Counted from the first letter of the stretch, positions 41,281-50,130 are shown. The stretch is 64,000 bases of DNA from an uncultured Eubacteriales bacterium (GCA_934630515.1 CAKTVV010000012.1:28880-92879), one strand, 5' to 3'. Numbers and translations are program-made. Notes: generated from the letters alone by a model not told the origin.

Positions 41281-41581
41281 AAAGCGGTTGTTGGCTTTAT
41301 CCCGCCGGTTCCTGCGTCATCTGCCGCCGGCGTGAAATACCGCAAGCACTTTTTTCGTTGTTCGTCTTCTTTTACACACAAAAAAAGCAGCACCCGTTTG
41401 CCCATCTTCCAAGACCTGATGATGTGCAAACGGATGCTGCCGCATCCACTACCCGGTGGCAGTTCCTATTGAATTGTGTGTATTATACCACAAGCGGATC
41501 GGCTATGCAAACCCCTTATAGGCAAGCAGCGGCCGTTTCCCGCCGGGCGGTACATCCGGCGCTGCCGGTGTGTATGCCCCG
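41281..41581. other. Spacer downstream of the amino-acid ABC operon
   Basis: No gene is supported. The stretch contains the operon terminator (41380-41440) and about 140 bases between it and the ATPase gene stop that show nothing recognisable. Confidence 0.5.
41380..41440 (-). terminator. Intrinsic terminator of the amino-acid ABC operon
   Basis: On the minus strand GCAGCA..CGTTTGC pairs with GCAAACG..TGCTGC (41387-41440, long loop of about 24 bases) and is followed by seven T residues (41380-41386). Confidence 0.75.
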
Positions 41582-42337
41582 TCAATTCTGCTGATAGCTG
41601 CGCAGGAACTGCCGGGTGCGCTCATTTTGGGTGTTGCCGAATACCGCCTCCGGCGCCCCCTGCTCCACGATCACACCGCCGTCCATGAAGATCACCCGAT
41701 CCGACACCGCCCGGGCGAAGGACATCTCGTGGGTGACGATCACCATGGTCATTTTTTCCTCCGCCAGCTGACGGATCACCTTCAGCACCTCACCGGTCAG
41801 CTCCGGATCCAGCGCCGAGGTGGGCTCGTCAAAAAACAGAATTTCCGGCTGCATCGCCAGCGCCCGCACGATGGACACCCGCTGCTGCTGCCCGCCGGAC
41901 AGCTGGCAGGGATAGGCATTCGCCTTGTCCTCCAGCCCCATCTTCCGCAGCAGCTCCATGACCTCCTCCTGCACCTGCGCCCGGGGACGCCCCAGCACCG
42001 ACACCGGCGCATCGGTGCAGTTTTTCAGCACCGTATAGTGGGGGAACAGATTAAAGCTCTGAAATACCAACCCGAACCGGGTGCGGAACGGCTTCAGGTT
42101 CTTCGCATACACCGTCTTGCCGTTCTCCTCCCAGGCTGCCGCCTCCCCCATATACCGCAGCGTGCCGCCGTCCAGCGTTTCCAGGAGGGTGGCACAGCGC
42201 AGCAGAGTGGATTTGCCGCTGCCGGAGGGGCCGATGACCGACACCACCTCGCCCTTATCCACCGTCAGAGAAATATCCTGAAGCACCTGCACCTCTCCAA
42301 AGGACTTGCGGGCGTTTTCAATGGTCAGAATGTTCAT
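41582..42337 (-). CDS. Polar amino-acid ABC transporter ATP-binding protein
   Basis: The product has 251 residues. The start at 42337 has GGAGGGACG upstream and begins the conserved NILTIENARKSFGEVQVL. Walker A is GPSGSGKST (about residues 34-42), the signature is LSGGQQQR, Walker B is ILFFDEPTSALDPE, and the switch histidine is in VIVTHEMSFA. The GlnQ/ArtP-type sequence around SFNLFPHYTVLKN supports amino-acid rather than sugar transport. It is the last gene of a three-gene operon, 13 bases after the permease gene. Confidence 0.95.
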   Translation of the reverse strand: MNILTIENARKSFGEVQVLQDISLTVDKGEVVSVIGPSGSGKSTLLRCATLLETLDGGTLRYMGEAAAWEENGKTVYAKNLKPFRTRFGLVFQSFNLFPHYTVLKNCTDAPVSVLGRPRAQVQEEVMELLRKMGLEDKANAYPCQLSGGQQQRVSIVRALAMQPEILFFDEPTSALDPELTGEVLKVIRQLAEEKMTMVIVTHEMSFARAVSDRVIFMDGGVIVEQGAPEAVFGNTQNERTRQFLRSYQQN

Positions 42338-42350
42338 GCTGCGTCCCTCC

Positions 42351-43007
42351 TCAGCGATAGTAATCCAGCGCCTTTTCCAGCCGCTGCATACCGAACGCCA
42401 CCAGATAGTTGAAGATATAATAGAACACGGCGGCGGCGGCAAAGGCGATCATGCCCGGCGAATGAGGTGCCACGGCGATCTGCTTGGCCCGGGTGAACAT
42501 CTCCACCATGCCCAGCACCGACGCCAGCGAGGTATCCTTGACCAGCGTAATGACCTCATTCGTCACCGGCGGCACCACCCGCTTGATCATCTGGGGCAGA
42601 ATGATCTTGCCGAAGGTCTGCACCCGGGTATACCCCAGCACCTGCGCCGCCTCCTGCTGCCCCAACGGGATCGACTGAATGCCCGCCCGGTAGATCTCCG
42701 CAAAATACGCCGCATAGTTGATGGAAAACGCCAATATGGTAGCGGCAAACCGCCAATCTCCCGGCACCATGATGCCGAAAAGCAGGTTGGGGCCGTAAAA
42801 CACCACCATGAGTTGGAGCATCAGAGGGGTGCCCCGCATGATGGAAATATAAATATTCACCAGCCACCGCAGCGGGGCAAACCGGCTCACCCGCCCGAAA
42901 TAGACCAGCAGTCCCAAAGGCAGGGAAAATACCAGCGTCAGCACAAAGATCAGCAGTGTCTGCAGAAAGCCCTCCGCCAGCAGACCGAGCATCGTCAGAA
43001 TCGTCAT
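42351..43007 (-). CDS. Polar amino-acid ABC transporter permease
   Basis: The product has 218 residues with about five membrane segments, the HisM/GlnP type. The N-terminal GFLQTLLIFVLTLVFSLPLG, RGTPLMLQLMVVFYG and the cytoplasmic loop QEAAQVLGYTRVQTFGKIIL (EAA motif) are all present. Only one permease gene is in the operon, so the channel is probably a homodimer. The exact amino acid is not predictable. Confidence 0.95.
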   Translation of the reverse strand: MTILTMLGLLAEGFLQTLLIFVLTLVFSLPLGLLVYFGRVSRFAPLRWLVNIYISIMRGTPLMLQLMVVFYGPNLLFGIMVPGDWRFAATILAFSINYAAYFAEIYRAGIQSIPLGQQEAAQVLGYTRVQTFGKIILPQMIKRVVPPVTNEVITLVKDTSLASVLGMVEMFTRAKQIAVAPHSPGMIAFAAAAVFYYIFNYLVAFGMQRLEKALDYYR

Positions 43008-43099
43008 GGTGTTCTTCTCCGTTTCGCAATTGCCGCCGAAAGGGTTGCCGGGTCAATCACGACCCGGCAACCCGGCGTTTCATAGGATGGGCGATCGTT

Positions 43100-43882
43100 T
43101 TATTTGCACAGCACCAGGCTATCCAGCACCAGACCCTCGTCCACGTACTTTTCACCGATCTGCATCATGGTGCCGTCCTTCGCCATCGCCAGCAGCTGCT
43201 CGTTCACCTTGTCCCGCAGCTCGGTGTTGCCCTTGAGGAACCCGATGCCATACTGCTCACGGGAGACGAACTCGTCCAGGATCACATAGTCGCTGCCGTT
43301 ATCCTTGACCTGCTTATTGGCAACGCCCTCGTCGGCAACCACCGCCGCTACGGTGCCCTGCTTGAGCTCCATGAAGCCCTGGTTGTAGTCCGGCAGCTGG
43401 ATGATCTCCTGCAGGGTGTCCGCCACCGCCGTGTTGCCCTCCAGCGCCTCCAGACCGGAGGACGCCGCCTGCGCCATTACCTTTTTGCCTGCCAGATCCG
43501 CCAGCTTGGTGATACCGGAATCCTTCTTCACCACCACTACGATCTTGTTATCCACATAGGGATCGGACCAGGTGTAATCATTTTCACGGCCCTCAATGGT
43601 GAAGCCGTTCCAGATGCAGCTGATAGTGCCGGATTTCAGCTCGGAATCCTTGGCGTTCCAGTCGATGGCCTTCGCCTCAAAGTCCCAGCCCAACCGGTTG
43701 CAAACCTCTTTTGCCAGCGCCAGATCAAAGCCGTCGTAACTGCCGTCCGCTGCAATGAAGCCGTAGGGCGGGAACTCGGCGTCGAAGCCGACGATCAGCT
43801 TTTCCTTGTCGGATTTGCCGCCGCAGGCACACAGCCCCAGCAGCATGGTCAGTGCCAATACCAAGCAAACGATCTTTTTCAT
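43100..43882 (-). CDS. Amino-acid ABC transporter substrate-binding lipoprotein
   Basis: The product has 260 residues. The start at 43882 has GGAGG upstream and opens a lipoprotein signal (MKKIVCLVLALTMLLGLCAC). The SBP_bac_3 fold is seen at LIVGFDAEFPPYGFIAADGS, DGFDLALAKEVCNRLGWDFE and ISCIWNGFTIEGRENDYTWS. The WDP-like SDPYVDNK hinge segment is typical of polar amino-acid binders. It is the first gene of the operon and probably the most strongly expressed because of the 92-base gap to the permease gene. Confidence 0.95.
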   Translation of the reverse strand: MKKIVCLVLALTMLLGLCACGGKSDKEKLIVGFDAEFPPYGFIAADGSYDGFDLALAKEVCNRLGWDFEAKAIDWNAKDSELKSGTISCIWNGFTIEGRENDYTWSDPYVDNKIVVVVKKDSGITKLADLAGKKVMAQAASSGLEALEGNTAVADTLQEIIQLPDYNQGFMELKQGTVAAVVADEGVANKQVKDNGSDYVILDEFVSREQYGIGFLKGNTELRDKVNEQLLAMAKDGTMMQIGEKYVDEGLVLDSLVLCK

Positions 43883-44400
43883 TTTTCTTACCTCCAATAA
43901 TGTTGTGTGTGGGTTGATTCGTTCGTTGTGTCATTATGATAGCATAGTAGCATGCTAAAGTAAAGTGTTTTTTTCGATTTTTTGCGACTTTGGAGGAAAT
44001 CACAGGGGAAAAGACCGTTTCACATTAAGTTTTGTATGTTACCACGGTAAAGTGCTGCTGTACATCGGGCACATCCTGCTTTTTCACCCGCCATGAAAAA
44101 TTTACAGTTCCGTGGGAAATCGTTCATATCCATCGGGTATAGTAGGAGTATCGGCTGCAAGCCTGTGAATTTTCCGGAAAATCGGGATCATCCCACCGGC
44201 GGGCAGGAGATATCCGAGAGCTGCGTCTGCCGCAATCCCATTGCCGTACACCGACTCGTTGCCGCAGCTGTGCAGGTATATTGCTGTACACAGGCAACCT
44301 GTTTCGCAGCGGACAAGCAAAAGCACTGCCTTGCGGCGGCTTGGCTGCGGCAGAGCAGCGGCAGCTCCGATCAAACAGACACAACAAGGAGAGTGGCGAT
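43883..44400. other. Intergenic region between the amino-acid ABC operon and the zinc-ribbon gene
   Basis: The left part holds the leftward ABC promoter. From about 44000 to 44390 no gene or recognised RNA is supported; frames are open but have no ribosome binding site or protein-like pattern. The ribosome binding site of the next gene (AAGGAGAGT) is at the right end. Confidence 0.4.
43936..43985 (-). promoter_or_regulatory. Promoter of the amino-acid ABC operon with palindrome in the spacer
   Basis: On the minus strand TTTACT (43959-43964), 17 bases, TATCAT (43936-43941). A perfect 10-base palindrome TAGCATGCTA (43948-43957) fills the spacer and could be a repressor site. The 12-mer TCGATTTTTTGC (43974-43985, plus strand) lies 9 bases upstream of the -35. 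Confidence 0.65.
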
Positions 44401-44826
44401 ATGTTTCAGCGCTGGCGCAATACGGTGACCCGGTTTATGACCGGTCGGTACGGATTGGATTCGCTGGGGTGGTTTTTGCTGATCGTTTACGGCGTACTGT
44501 GTGTGGTAGGGTGGTTCTTCCCCGCCCGGTCGGTACCGCTGCGGATCTTGGGCGGCGTCGCTCTGGTGGTGCTGGTGCTGTGCTTTGGGCGGGTGTTTTC
44601 CCGCCGCATCGGACAGCGGCAGGCAGAAAACGAACGCTATCTGCGCTGCCGCAATGCTGTGCGCAGCTGGTTCCGGCGACAGAGCGACCGGGTGCGGTAT
44701 ATCCGGCAATACCGGTTTCGGCGCTGCCCCTATTGTAAGGCGCAGCTGCGCCTGCCCATTCGCCGGGGACGGCGGACGGTCACCTGTCCCCGCTGCCACA
44801 GTCAGTTTCACTCGCTGTTTCTTTAA
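44401..44826 (+). CDS. Small membrane protein with C-terminal zinc ribbon
   Basis: The product has 141 residues. The start at 44401 has AAGGAGAG 7 bases upstream; longer in-frame starts lack one. Two adjacent membrane helices (LGWFLLIVYGVLCVVGWFF and ILGGVALVVLVLCFGRVF) are followed by a very basic stretch and a zinc ribbon with CPYC and CPRC pairs near the C-terminus. The topology places the ribbon in the cytoplasm. I have seen similar short proteins in Clostridia; no function is known. Confidence 0.75.
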   Translation: MFQRWRNTVTRFMTGRYGLDSLGWFLLIVYGVLCVVGWFFPARSVPLRILGGVALVVLVLCFGRVFSRRIGQRQAENERYLRCRNAVRSWFRRQSDRVRYIRQYRFRRCPYCKAQLRLPIRRGRRTVTCPRCHSQFHSLFL

Positions 44827-45293
44827 GTGGCGCTCTTCCCCGCCTGCAGCAAATAAGCACCGGTGCAGTATTGCATTTTCTTTTCCTCTCCCGCCTACGA
44901 CAATAAACGCCGGTGCGGTATTGCTGAAAAACCGGCATATACTGCAGCGGAAGCGGTGCATACCGCAGCGGAGCAACCTCATCTGTTATGAGGCGCAAAA
45001 AGACGCTATCCGTTATGGAGCGCAAAAGTTTCAGACGGTAGCCGTTGCTGCCGCCTGAAACTTTTTCTGCCGCTTCGGTATGCCGGAATTGACGTGTCGG
45101 AACATGCCGTCGCCGGTTTGTTTCCGCTACTCGGCGGCGAACACACAGTACACCTTGTCTTGGGACGCTGCCGCTGGGGCACCACAAAGACACCATCGAG
45201 ACAGCGCCAAGCGGCGTCGGACAACGCCCCACGGCGCTGCCGGTTTGATGCGGTGCACGAAAGGACCCGAGCATGGAGCTTTACATAAAATCA
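44827..45293. other. Gene-free region with short direct repeats and a terminator-like hairpin
   Basis: Two imperfect direct repeats occur: an AATAA(G/A)C-CGGTGC-GTATTGC unit twice near 44855 and 44905, and an ATCTGTTATGAGGCGCAAAA-like unit twice near 44980 and 45008. A hairpin GTTTCAGACGG/CCGCCTGAAAC (45028-45061) followed by TTTTT could end the zinc-ribbon transcript. No gene is supported. Confidence 0.5.
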
Positions 45294-45327
45294 CGAGGGG
45301 CGTTCCGAATCATCGGAACGCCCCTCG
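45294..45327 (-). terminator. Terminator of the S10-spc-alpha cluster
   Basis: A perfect 14-bp stem CGAGGGGCGTTCCG/CGGAACGCCCCTCG with a 6-base loop lies 80 bases after the rplQ stop and is followed on the minus strand by TGATTTTATG. Confidence 0.85.
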
Positions 45328-45407
45328 ACGTTACATCACGGACTTTCGTGCGGTGCAGGCAGATACGCTCGCTCGCCCGAGCCGCCCGTTTGCTTGCTGA
45401 ACTGAAA

Positions 45408-45758
45408 TTACTTCAGTTCAATAATCGCCATTTCGGCAGCATCGCCACGGCGAGCGCCGGTCTTGATGATGCGGGTGTAACCGCCATTGCAATCCGCATA
45501 CTTGGGTGCAATCTCATCAAACAGCTTCTTCGCCACCGCTTCATCAGTGACAAAAGCAAACACCTGACGCTTATTCGCCAGAGTCGGCTCCTTGGCAATG
45601 GTGATCATCTTCTCCGTCAGAGACCGTACCTCCTTGGCACGGGTAACGGTGGTCTCGATCCGGCCGTTCTTCAGCAGGAAAGTGACCATAGCACGCAGCA
45701 TAGCCATACGAGAGGCAGTCGGTCTGCCTAACTTTCTGGTACCGGGCATGTCATTCAC
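45408..45758 (-). CDS. rplQ: 50S ribosomal protein L17
   Basis: The product has 116 residues (about 10 fewer than E. coli L17). The N-terminus PGTRKLGRPTASRMAMLRAM matches the conserved L17 start (usually GxRKLGR..xHR). The body contains GRIETTVTRAKEVRSLTEKM and the C-terminal GYTRIIKTGARRGDAAEMAI signature. It lies 15 bases after rpoA and is the last gene of the cluster. Confidence 0.97.
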   Translation of the reverse strand: MNDMPGTRKLGRPTASRMAMLRAMVTFLLKNGRIETTVTRAKEVRSLTEKMITIAKEPTLANKRQVFAFVTDEAVAKKLFDEIAPKYADCNGGYTRIIKTGARRGDAAEMAIIELK

Positions 45759-45773
45759 TCCTTTAATTCGGGA

Positions 45774-46727
45774 TTATTCTTCTTCGTCCCGCAGGGCAAG
45801 ACCCAGGGACTGCAGCTTGTTGATAACTTCCTCCAGAGACTTGCGTCCCAGGTTCCGCACCTTCATCATATCGTCCTCGGACTTGCTGATGAGGTCTTCC
45901 ACGGTGTTGATCCCTGCCCGCTTCAGGCAGTTGAACGACCGCACCGAGAAGTCCAGCTCCTCGATGGTCATGCCCAGCACGGTGGCCTGCGCCTTATCGT
46001 CCTTCTCCACCATGATGGAATCCCCGGCGTAGGTGTCGCCGGACAGATCCACGAACAGGTTGAGATGCTCGGTCAGCACCTTAGCGCCCAGAGACACCGC
46101 CTCCTGCGCACTGATGACGCCGTTTGTCCAAACCTCCAGCGTCAGCTTGTCGTAGTCGGTGATCTGACCCACACGGGTGTTTTCCACGGTGTAGTTGACC
46201 TTCACCACCGGAGAATAAATGGAGTCCACGGGAATCACGCCAATGGCGGGGTTCATGAGCTGCTTGTTCCGGTCTGCGGGCACATAGCCGCGCCCCTTAT
46301 CCAGCGTCAGCTCCATGAACAGCCGGGCGCCCTCGCCCAGAGTGGCAATGTGCATATCCGGCACCAGAATCTCCACCTCGCTGTCGCACTTGATGGAGCC
46401 GGCGGTCACCTCACAGGGACCCTCTGCCTCGATATACGCCACCTTGGGACCCTCGCCGTTGATCTTGGCGATAAGACCCTTGATGTTCAGGACGATCTCG
46501 GTCACATCTTCCTTGACGCCCTCGATGGTGGAAAACTCGTGGAGGATGCCGTCGATCTTGATGGAGGTCACGGCGACACCCGGCAGGGAGGAAAGCAGCA
46601 CCCGCCGCAGGCTGTTGCCGATGGTCGTACCATAGCCACGCTCCAGCGGCTCCACCACGAACTTGCCGTAGGTGCCGTTGGCAGCCAGATCCTGCGCTTC
46701 GATCCGGGGTTTTTCGATTTCGATCAT
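45774..46727 (-). CDS. rpoA: DNA-directed RNA polymerase subunit alpha
   Basis: The product has 317 residues. The N-terminal dimerisation domain (about 1-230) shows FVVEPLERGYGTTIGNSLRR and LLSSLPGVAVTSIKIDGI. The C-terminal domain (about 245-310) contains SVRSFNCLKRAGINTVEDLI and KVRNLGRKSLEEVINKLQSL, the helices that bind UP elements and activators. A strong hairpin precedes the gene in the 82-base gap after rpsD. Confidence 0.98.
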   Translation of the reverse strand: MIEIEKPRIEAQDLAANGTYGKFVVEPLERGYGTTIGNSLRRVLLSSLPGVAVTSIKIDGILHEFSTIEGVKEDVTEIVLNIKGLIAKINGEGPKVAYIEAEGPCEVTAGSIKCDSEVEILVPDMHIATLGEGARLFMELTLDKGRGYVPADRNKQLMNPAIGVIPVDSIYSPVVKVNYTVENTRVGQITDYDKLTLEVWTNGVISAQEAVSLGAKVLTEHLNLFVDLSGDTYAGDSIMVEKDDKAQATVLGMTIEELDFSVRSFNCLKRAGINTVEDLISKSEDDMMKVRNLGRKSLEEVINKLQSLGLALRDEEE

Positions 46728-46750
46728 GCAAATACCCTCCTTTTTGATGG

Positions 46751-46777
46751 GTCACGCCGCCCGAGGGCGGACGTGAC
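46751..46777 (-). other. Stable hairpin in the rpsD-rpoA spacer
   Basis: GTCACG-CCGCCC and GGGCGG-CGTGAC pair with a single bulge and a 2-base loop. No T-run follows, and the rpoA ribosome binding site begins about 10 bases later. Confidence 0.6.
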
Positions 46778-46809
46778 GAGATAATTCTTCGGAAATGCGA
46801 AAGGGGGTT

Positions 46810-47439
46810 TTACTTGGAGTACAACTCGACGATGAGGGTCTCCTCGATGGGCAGATCAATATCCTCCCGGGCAGCCAGAGCCACGACCTTGGCTTCCGTC
46901 TTTTCCTTATCCATCTCCAGCCACTTCGGCACCGGACGGGAGCCGTTGGCCTCGGCGATCGCTTTCATCTTATCCAGAGAACGGCTGCCCTCACGCAGAG
47001 CCACTACCATGCCCGGCTTCACCAGGAAGGAGGGGATGTTGACGGTACGGCCGTTGACCGAGAAGTGCTTATGACCCACCAGCTGGCGAGCCTCGGCACG
47101 GGAGGACGCCAGACCCATGCGGAACACCACATTGTCCAGACGGCTCTCCAGCAGCGTCAGCAGGTTTTCACCGGCGGCGCCGGGCATTTTCTCCGCCATC
47201 TCAAAGTAGTGGCGGAACTGACCCTCCAGCACGCCGTAATACCGCTTGGCAAACTGCTTCGTCCGCAGCTGCTTACCATATTCAGACGCCTTCTTGTTCC
47301 GGGCCTGACCGTGCTGGCCGGGGGCATAGGAACGGCGATCCAGGGCGCATTTGCCGGTATAGCAACGCTCGCCCTTCAAAAACAGTTTCTGACCTTCACG
47401 GCGGCAGAGCTTGCACACCGCACCAGTATATCTTGCCAT
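46810..47439 (-). CDS. rpsD: 30S ribosomal protein S4
   Basis: The product has 209 residues, near the usual 200-206. It begins MARYTGAVCKLCRREGQKLF and has the S4 RNA-binding domain (MGLASSRAEARQLVGHKHFS) near residue 100. S4 nucleates assembly of the 30S subunit body and often represses its own operon. Confidence 0.98.
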   Translation of the reverse strand: MARYTGAVCKLCRREGQKLFLKGERCYTGKCALDRRSYAPGQHGQARNKKASEYGKQLRTKQFAKRYYGVLEGQFRHYFEMAEKMPGAAGENLLTLLESRLDNVVFRMGLASSRAEARQLVGHKHFSVNGRTVNIPSFLVKPGMVVALREGSRSLDKMKAIAEANGSRPVPKWLEMDKEKTEAKVVALAAREDIDLPIEETLIVELYSK

Positions 47440-47460
47440 ATGATTACACCTCCTGATTCG

Positions 47461-47868
47461 TCAGACCCGTCTTCTCTTGGGAGGACGGCATCCATTGTGG
47501 GGAACCGGAGTCACGTCTTTGATCATGGTGACGTCCAGTCCGGCGGCCTGCAGGGCACGGATGGCGGCTTCACGGCCGGCACCGGGTCCCTTGACATACA
47601 CCTCAACGGTCTTCAGGCCGTGCTCCATAGCCGCCTTGGCAGCGGTCTCGGCAGCGGTCTGCGCAGCGAAGGGGGTGGACTTCCGGGAGCCCCGGAAGCC
47701 CAGCTCACCGGCGCTTGCCCAGGACAGGGCGTTGCCCTGCTGATCGGTGATGGTTACGATGGTGTTGTTGAACGTGGACTGGATATGTGCGGCGCCCCGT
47801 TCGATGTTCTTGCGCTCTTTGCGACGACGAGTCGCACCCTTACGGGCAGTTGTCTTGGCAGCAGCCAT
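47461..47868 (-). CDS. rpsK: 30S ribosomal protein S11
   Basis: The product has 135 residues from the ATG at 47868, which follows GAGGGATAT and gives the usual basic N-terminus (AAAKTTARKGATRRRKERKN). Conserved segments are AHIQSTFNNTIVTITDQQGN and VTPVPHNGCRPPKRRRV at the C-terminus. Confidence 0.98.
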   Translation of the reverse strand: MAAAKTTARKGATRRRKERKNIERGAAHIQSTFNNTIVTITDQQGNALSWASAGELGFRGSRKSTPFAAQTAAETAAKAAMEHGLKTVEVYVKGPGAGREAAIRALQAAGLDVTMIKDVTPVPHNGCRPPKRRRV

Positions 47869-47884
47869 TCTATATCCCTCCTGC

Positions 47885-48253
47885 TTACTTCTTCTTGTTG
47901 GCGATGGTCTTCTTCGGGCCCTTGCGGGTACGGGCGTTGGTCTTGGACCGCTGGCCACGCACCGGCAGGCCCTTGCGATGACGCAGACCGCGGTAGCTAC
48001 CGATCTCGATCAGGCGCTTGATGTCAAACGCCGTCTTGCGGCGCAGATCGCCCTCCACCATATAGTGGTGGTCGATGTGCTCCCGCAGCTTGGAGACCTC
48101 GTCCTCGGTCAGATCCCGCACACGGGTGTCCGGATTGATGCCGGTCGCCGCCAGAATGTCGTTGGAGGACTTGCGACCGATGCCGAAAATGTAGGTCAAG
48201 CCGATCTCTACCCGCTTGTCACGGGGCAGATCGACACCAGCAATACGTGCCAT
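47885..48253 (-). CDS. rpsM: 30S ribosomal protein S13
   Basis: The product has 122 residues starting MARIAGVDLPRDKRVEIGLT. It contains YIFGIGRKSSNDILAATGIN and the C-terminal GLPVRGQRSKTNARTRKGP. S13 contacts the P-site and bridges to the large subunit. First gene of the alpha-operon part. Confidence 0.98.
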   Translation of the reverse strand: MARIAGVDLPRDKRVEIGLTYIFGIGRKSSNDILAATGINPDTRVRDLTEDEVSKLREHIDHHYMVEGDLRRKTAFDIKRLIEIGSYRGLRHRKGLPVRGQRSKTNARTRKGPKKTIANKKK

Positions 48254-48318
48254 AGTAGTAATCCTTCCTTTCAGTGGGCGGCATGTCGCCGCCGTTTGTG
48301 CAAACCCGGTCGGGCGGC

Positions 48319-48432
48319 TTAGCCCTGACGCTGCTTATGCTTCGGGTTCTCGCAAATAACCATCACACGACCCTTGCGCTTGATGATCTTGCACTTCTCG
48401 CAGATTTTCTTCACAGAAGGTCTGACTTTCAT
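48319..48432 (-). CDS. rpmJ: 50S ribosomal protein L36, zinc-binding form
   Basis: The product has 37 residues: MKVRPSVKKICEKCKIIKRK, then VMVICENPKHKQRQG. The C..C...C...H zinc ligands are intact (Cys11, Cys14, Cys27, His32). An AAGGAGGTATC box precedes the ATG. Located between infA and rpsM, the usual place. Confidence 0.97.
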   Translation of the reverse strand: MKVRPSVKKICEKCKIIKRKGRVMVICENPKHKQRQG

Positions 48433-48496
48433 AAAGATACCTCCTTCGTGCGTCGTGCGCACGGTAATTGGGGTCTATGGAGCGGTCAGGCTCCGC

Positions 48497-48715
48497 TTAT
48501 TTGGTACGCCAAGTAATGCGGCCCTTCGTCAGATCGTAGGGACTCATCTCCACCGTGACCTTGTCGCCGGGCAGGATGCGGATGTAGTTCATCCGCAGCT
48601 TACCGGAGATGTGCGCTAAGATCTTATGGCCGTTCGCCAGCTCTACCTGGAAGGTGGCGTTGGGCAGCGCCTCAACCACCACGCCCTCCAATTCGATCAC
48701 ATCGTCTTTCGACAT
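48497..48715 (-). CDS. infA: Translation initiation factor IF-1
   Basis: The product has 72 residues, the standard length, with the S1/OB-fold sequence IELEGVVVEALPNATFQVEL, HISGKLRMNYIRILPGDKV and DLTKGRITWRTK. It starts 16 bases after the map stop codon. Confidence 0.98.
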   Translation of the reverse strand: MSKDDVIELEGVVVEALPNATFQVELANGHKILAHISGKLRMNYIRILPGDKVTVEMSPYDLTKGRITWRTK

Positions 48716-48731
48716 AGTTCTCCCCTCCGTC

Positions 48732-49493
48732 TCATTGCAGCTTGCCGTCCGGATCGGTCAGAATGACCGGACCGTCCGGCGTGATCGCTACCGTATGCTC
48801 AAAATGGGCTGACAGGCGACCGTCTTTGGTGACAGTCGTCCAGCCGTCTCCAAGTATACGCACCTCATGGGTGCCGGCGTTCACCATCGGCTCAATGGCG
48901 ATGGTCATGCCCGGCAGCAGCTTCGGCCCACGGCCGGGGGTACCGAAATTGGGTACGCTGGGGTCTTCGTGCAGATCCGTGCCTACTCCGTGGCCGACAA
49001 ACTGCCGTACAACCGAGTAACCACGCATCTCGACATACCGCTGCACCGCTGCACCGATGTCCCCCACCCGATTGCCCGGACGAGCGGCTTTGATGCCCTC
49101 GTACAGACTCTCCCGGGTGGCGTCCATCAACGCCTGTGCCTCAGCGGAAACCTTGCCGGCGGCAAACGTCGCCGCATTGTCTCCGTTAAACCCGTGAATG
49201 ATGGCGCCGGTGTCAATACTGACAATGTCGCCCTCTTTGATCACACGGTGACCGGGTATGCCATGAATGACGGTCTCGTTGACCGATATACAGGCGCTGG
49301 CGGGAAATCCGCCGTAATTGAGGAAGTTGGGCTTGGCTCCCTGACTCTCAATATACTTGCGGATGATGCGGTCGATCTCCTCGGTGGTGACACCGGGCTG
49401 GACCGCCTCGCCGCCCAGCTTGAGCGCCCGTGCGGAAATGATGCAGGCCTCACGCATGAGCTTGAGATCCCGGCTGCTCTTAATGCTGATCAT
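48732..49493 (-). CDS. map: Methionine aminopeptidase, type I
   Basis: The product has 253 residues. Metal ligands are in VSIDTGAIIHGFNGDNAATF (the two Asp), GHGVGTDLHEDPSVPNFG (His), TIAIEPMVNAGT (Glu) and SAHFEHTVAI (Glu). It removes the N-terminal methionine from nascent proteins. There is no N-terminal zinc-finger extension. It starts 4 bases after the adk stop. Confidence 0.98.
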   Translation of the reverse strand: MISIKSSRDLKLMREACIISARALKLGGEAVQPGVTTEEIDRIIRKYIESQGAKPNFLNYGGFPASACISVNETVIHGIPGHRVIKEGDIVSIDTGAIIHGFNGDNAATFAAGKVSAEAQALMDATRESLYEGIKAARPGNRVGDIGAAVQRYVEMRGYSVVRQFVGHGVGTDLHEDPSVPNFGTPGRGPKLLPGMTIAIEPMVNAGTHEVRILGDGWTTVTKDGRLSAHFEHTVAITPDGPVILTDPDGKLQ

Positions 49494-49497
49494 AGGG

Positions 49498-50130
49498 TCA
49501 GCCTTTCAGCAGCGCCAGGGTCTGCTCTGCGATCTCCTGGATGCCCTGCTGGCCATCCACCACCAGCAGCTTGCCGGCGGCCGCATAGTAGTCCCGCAGC
49601 GGTTCGGTCTGCTCGTGATAGACATGCAGACGCTCCTGTACGGTCTGGGGTTCGTCATCCTTGCGCTGAACCAGGGTGGTGCCGCAGCGGTCGCACACGC
49701 CATCCGTCTGAGGCTTTTTCGTCTCGACATGATAGCTGTTGCCGCAACCGGGGCAGACACGGCGACCCGATACACGCTGGGTGATCACCTCGTCGGGGAC
49801 ATTGATGTCCACCACACGGTCGATGGTGATGCCCATACGGTCAAGTGCCTCGGCCTGGGGAATGGTGCGGGGGAATCCGTCCAGAATGAAGCCGTTCTGG
49901 CAGTCGTCCTCCTGCAGGCGGTCACGGACGATACCGATGACCACCTCGTCGGGAACCAACTGACCGGCCTCGATGAACGCTTTCGCCTTCAGCCCCATCT
50001 CCGTGCCGCTCTTCAGCGCTTCACGGATCATATTGCCCGTGGAAATAGTGGGGATATGCAAACGCTGGCAGAGGATCTCCGCCTGCGTACCTTTACCGGC
50101 GCCGGGGGCGCCGAGCAGGATCAGATTCAT
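49498..50130 (-). CDS. adk: Adenylate kinase with zinc-binding LID
   Basis: The product has 210 residues from the ATG at 50130 (AAGGAGA upstream). The P-loop is GAPGAGKGTQ (residues 7-16), followed by STGNMIREALKSGTEMG and FILDGFPRTIPQAEALD. The LID has four cysteines (CPGCG and CDRCG), the zinc form common in Gram-positives. It catalyses ATP + AMP to 2 ADP. Confidence 0.98.
   Translation of the reverse strand: MNLILLGAPGAGKGTQAEILCQRLHIPTISTGNMIREALKSGTEMGLKAKAFIEAGQLVPDEVVIGIVRDRLQEDDCQNGFILDGFPRTIPQAEALDRMGITIDRVVDINVPDEVITQRVSGRRVCPGCGNSYHVETKKPQTDGVCDRCGTTLVQRKDDEPQTVQERLHVYHEQTEPLRDYYAAAGKLLVVDGQQGIQEIAEQTLALLKG

Noticed and set aside
44000..44390. A structured regulatory RNA upstream of the zinc-ribbon gene
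   Set aside because: I could not build a convincing fold or match any known class by eye.
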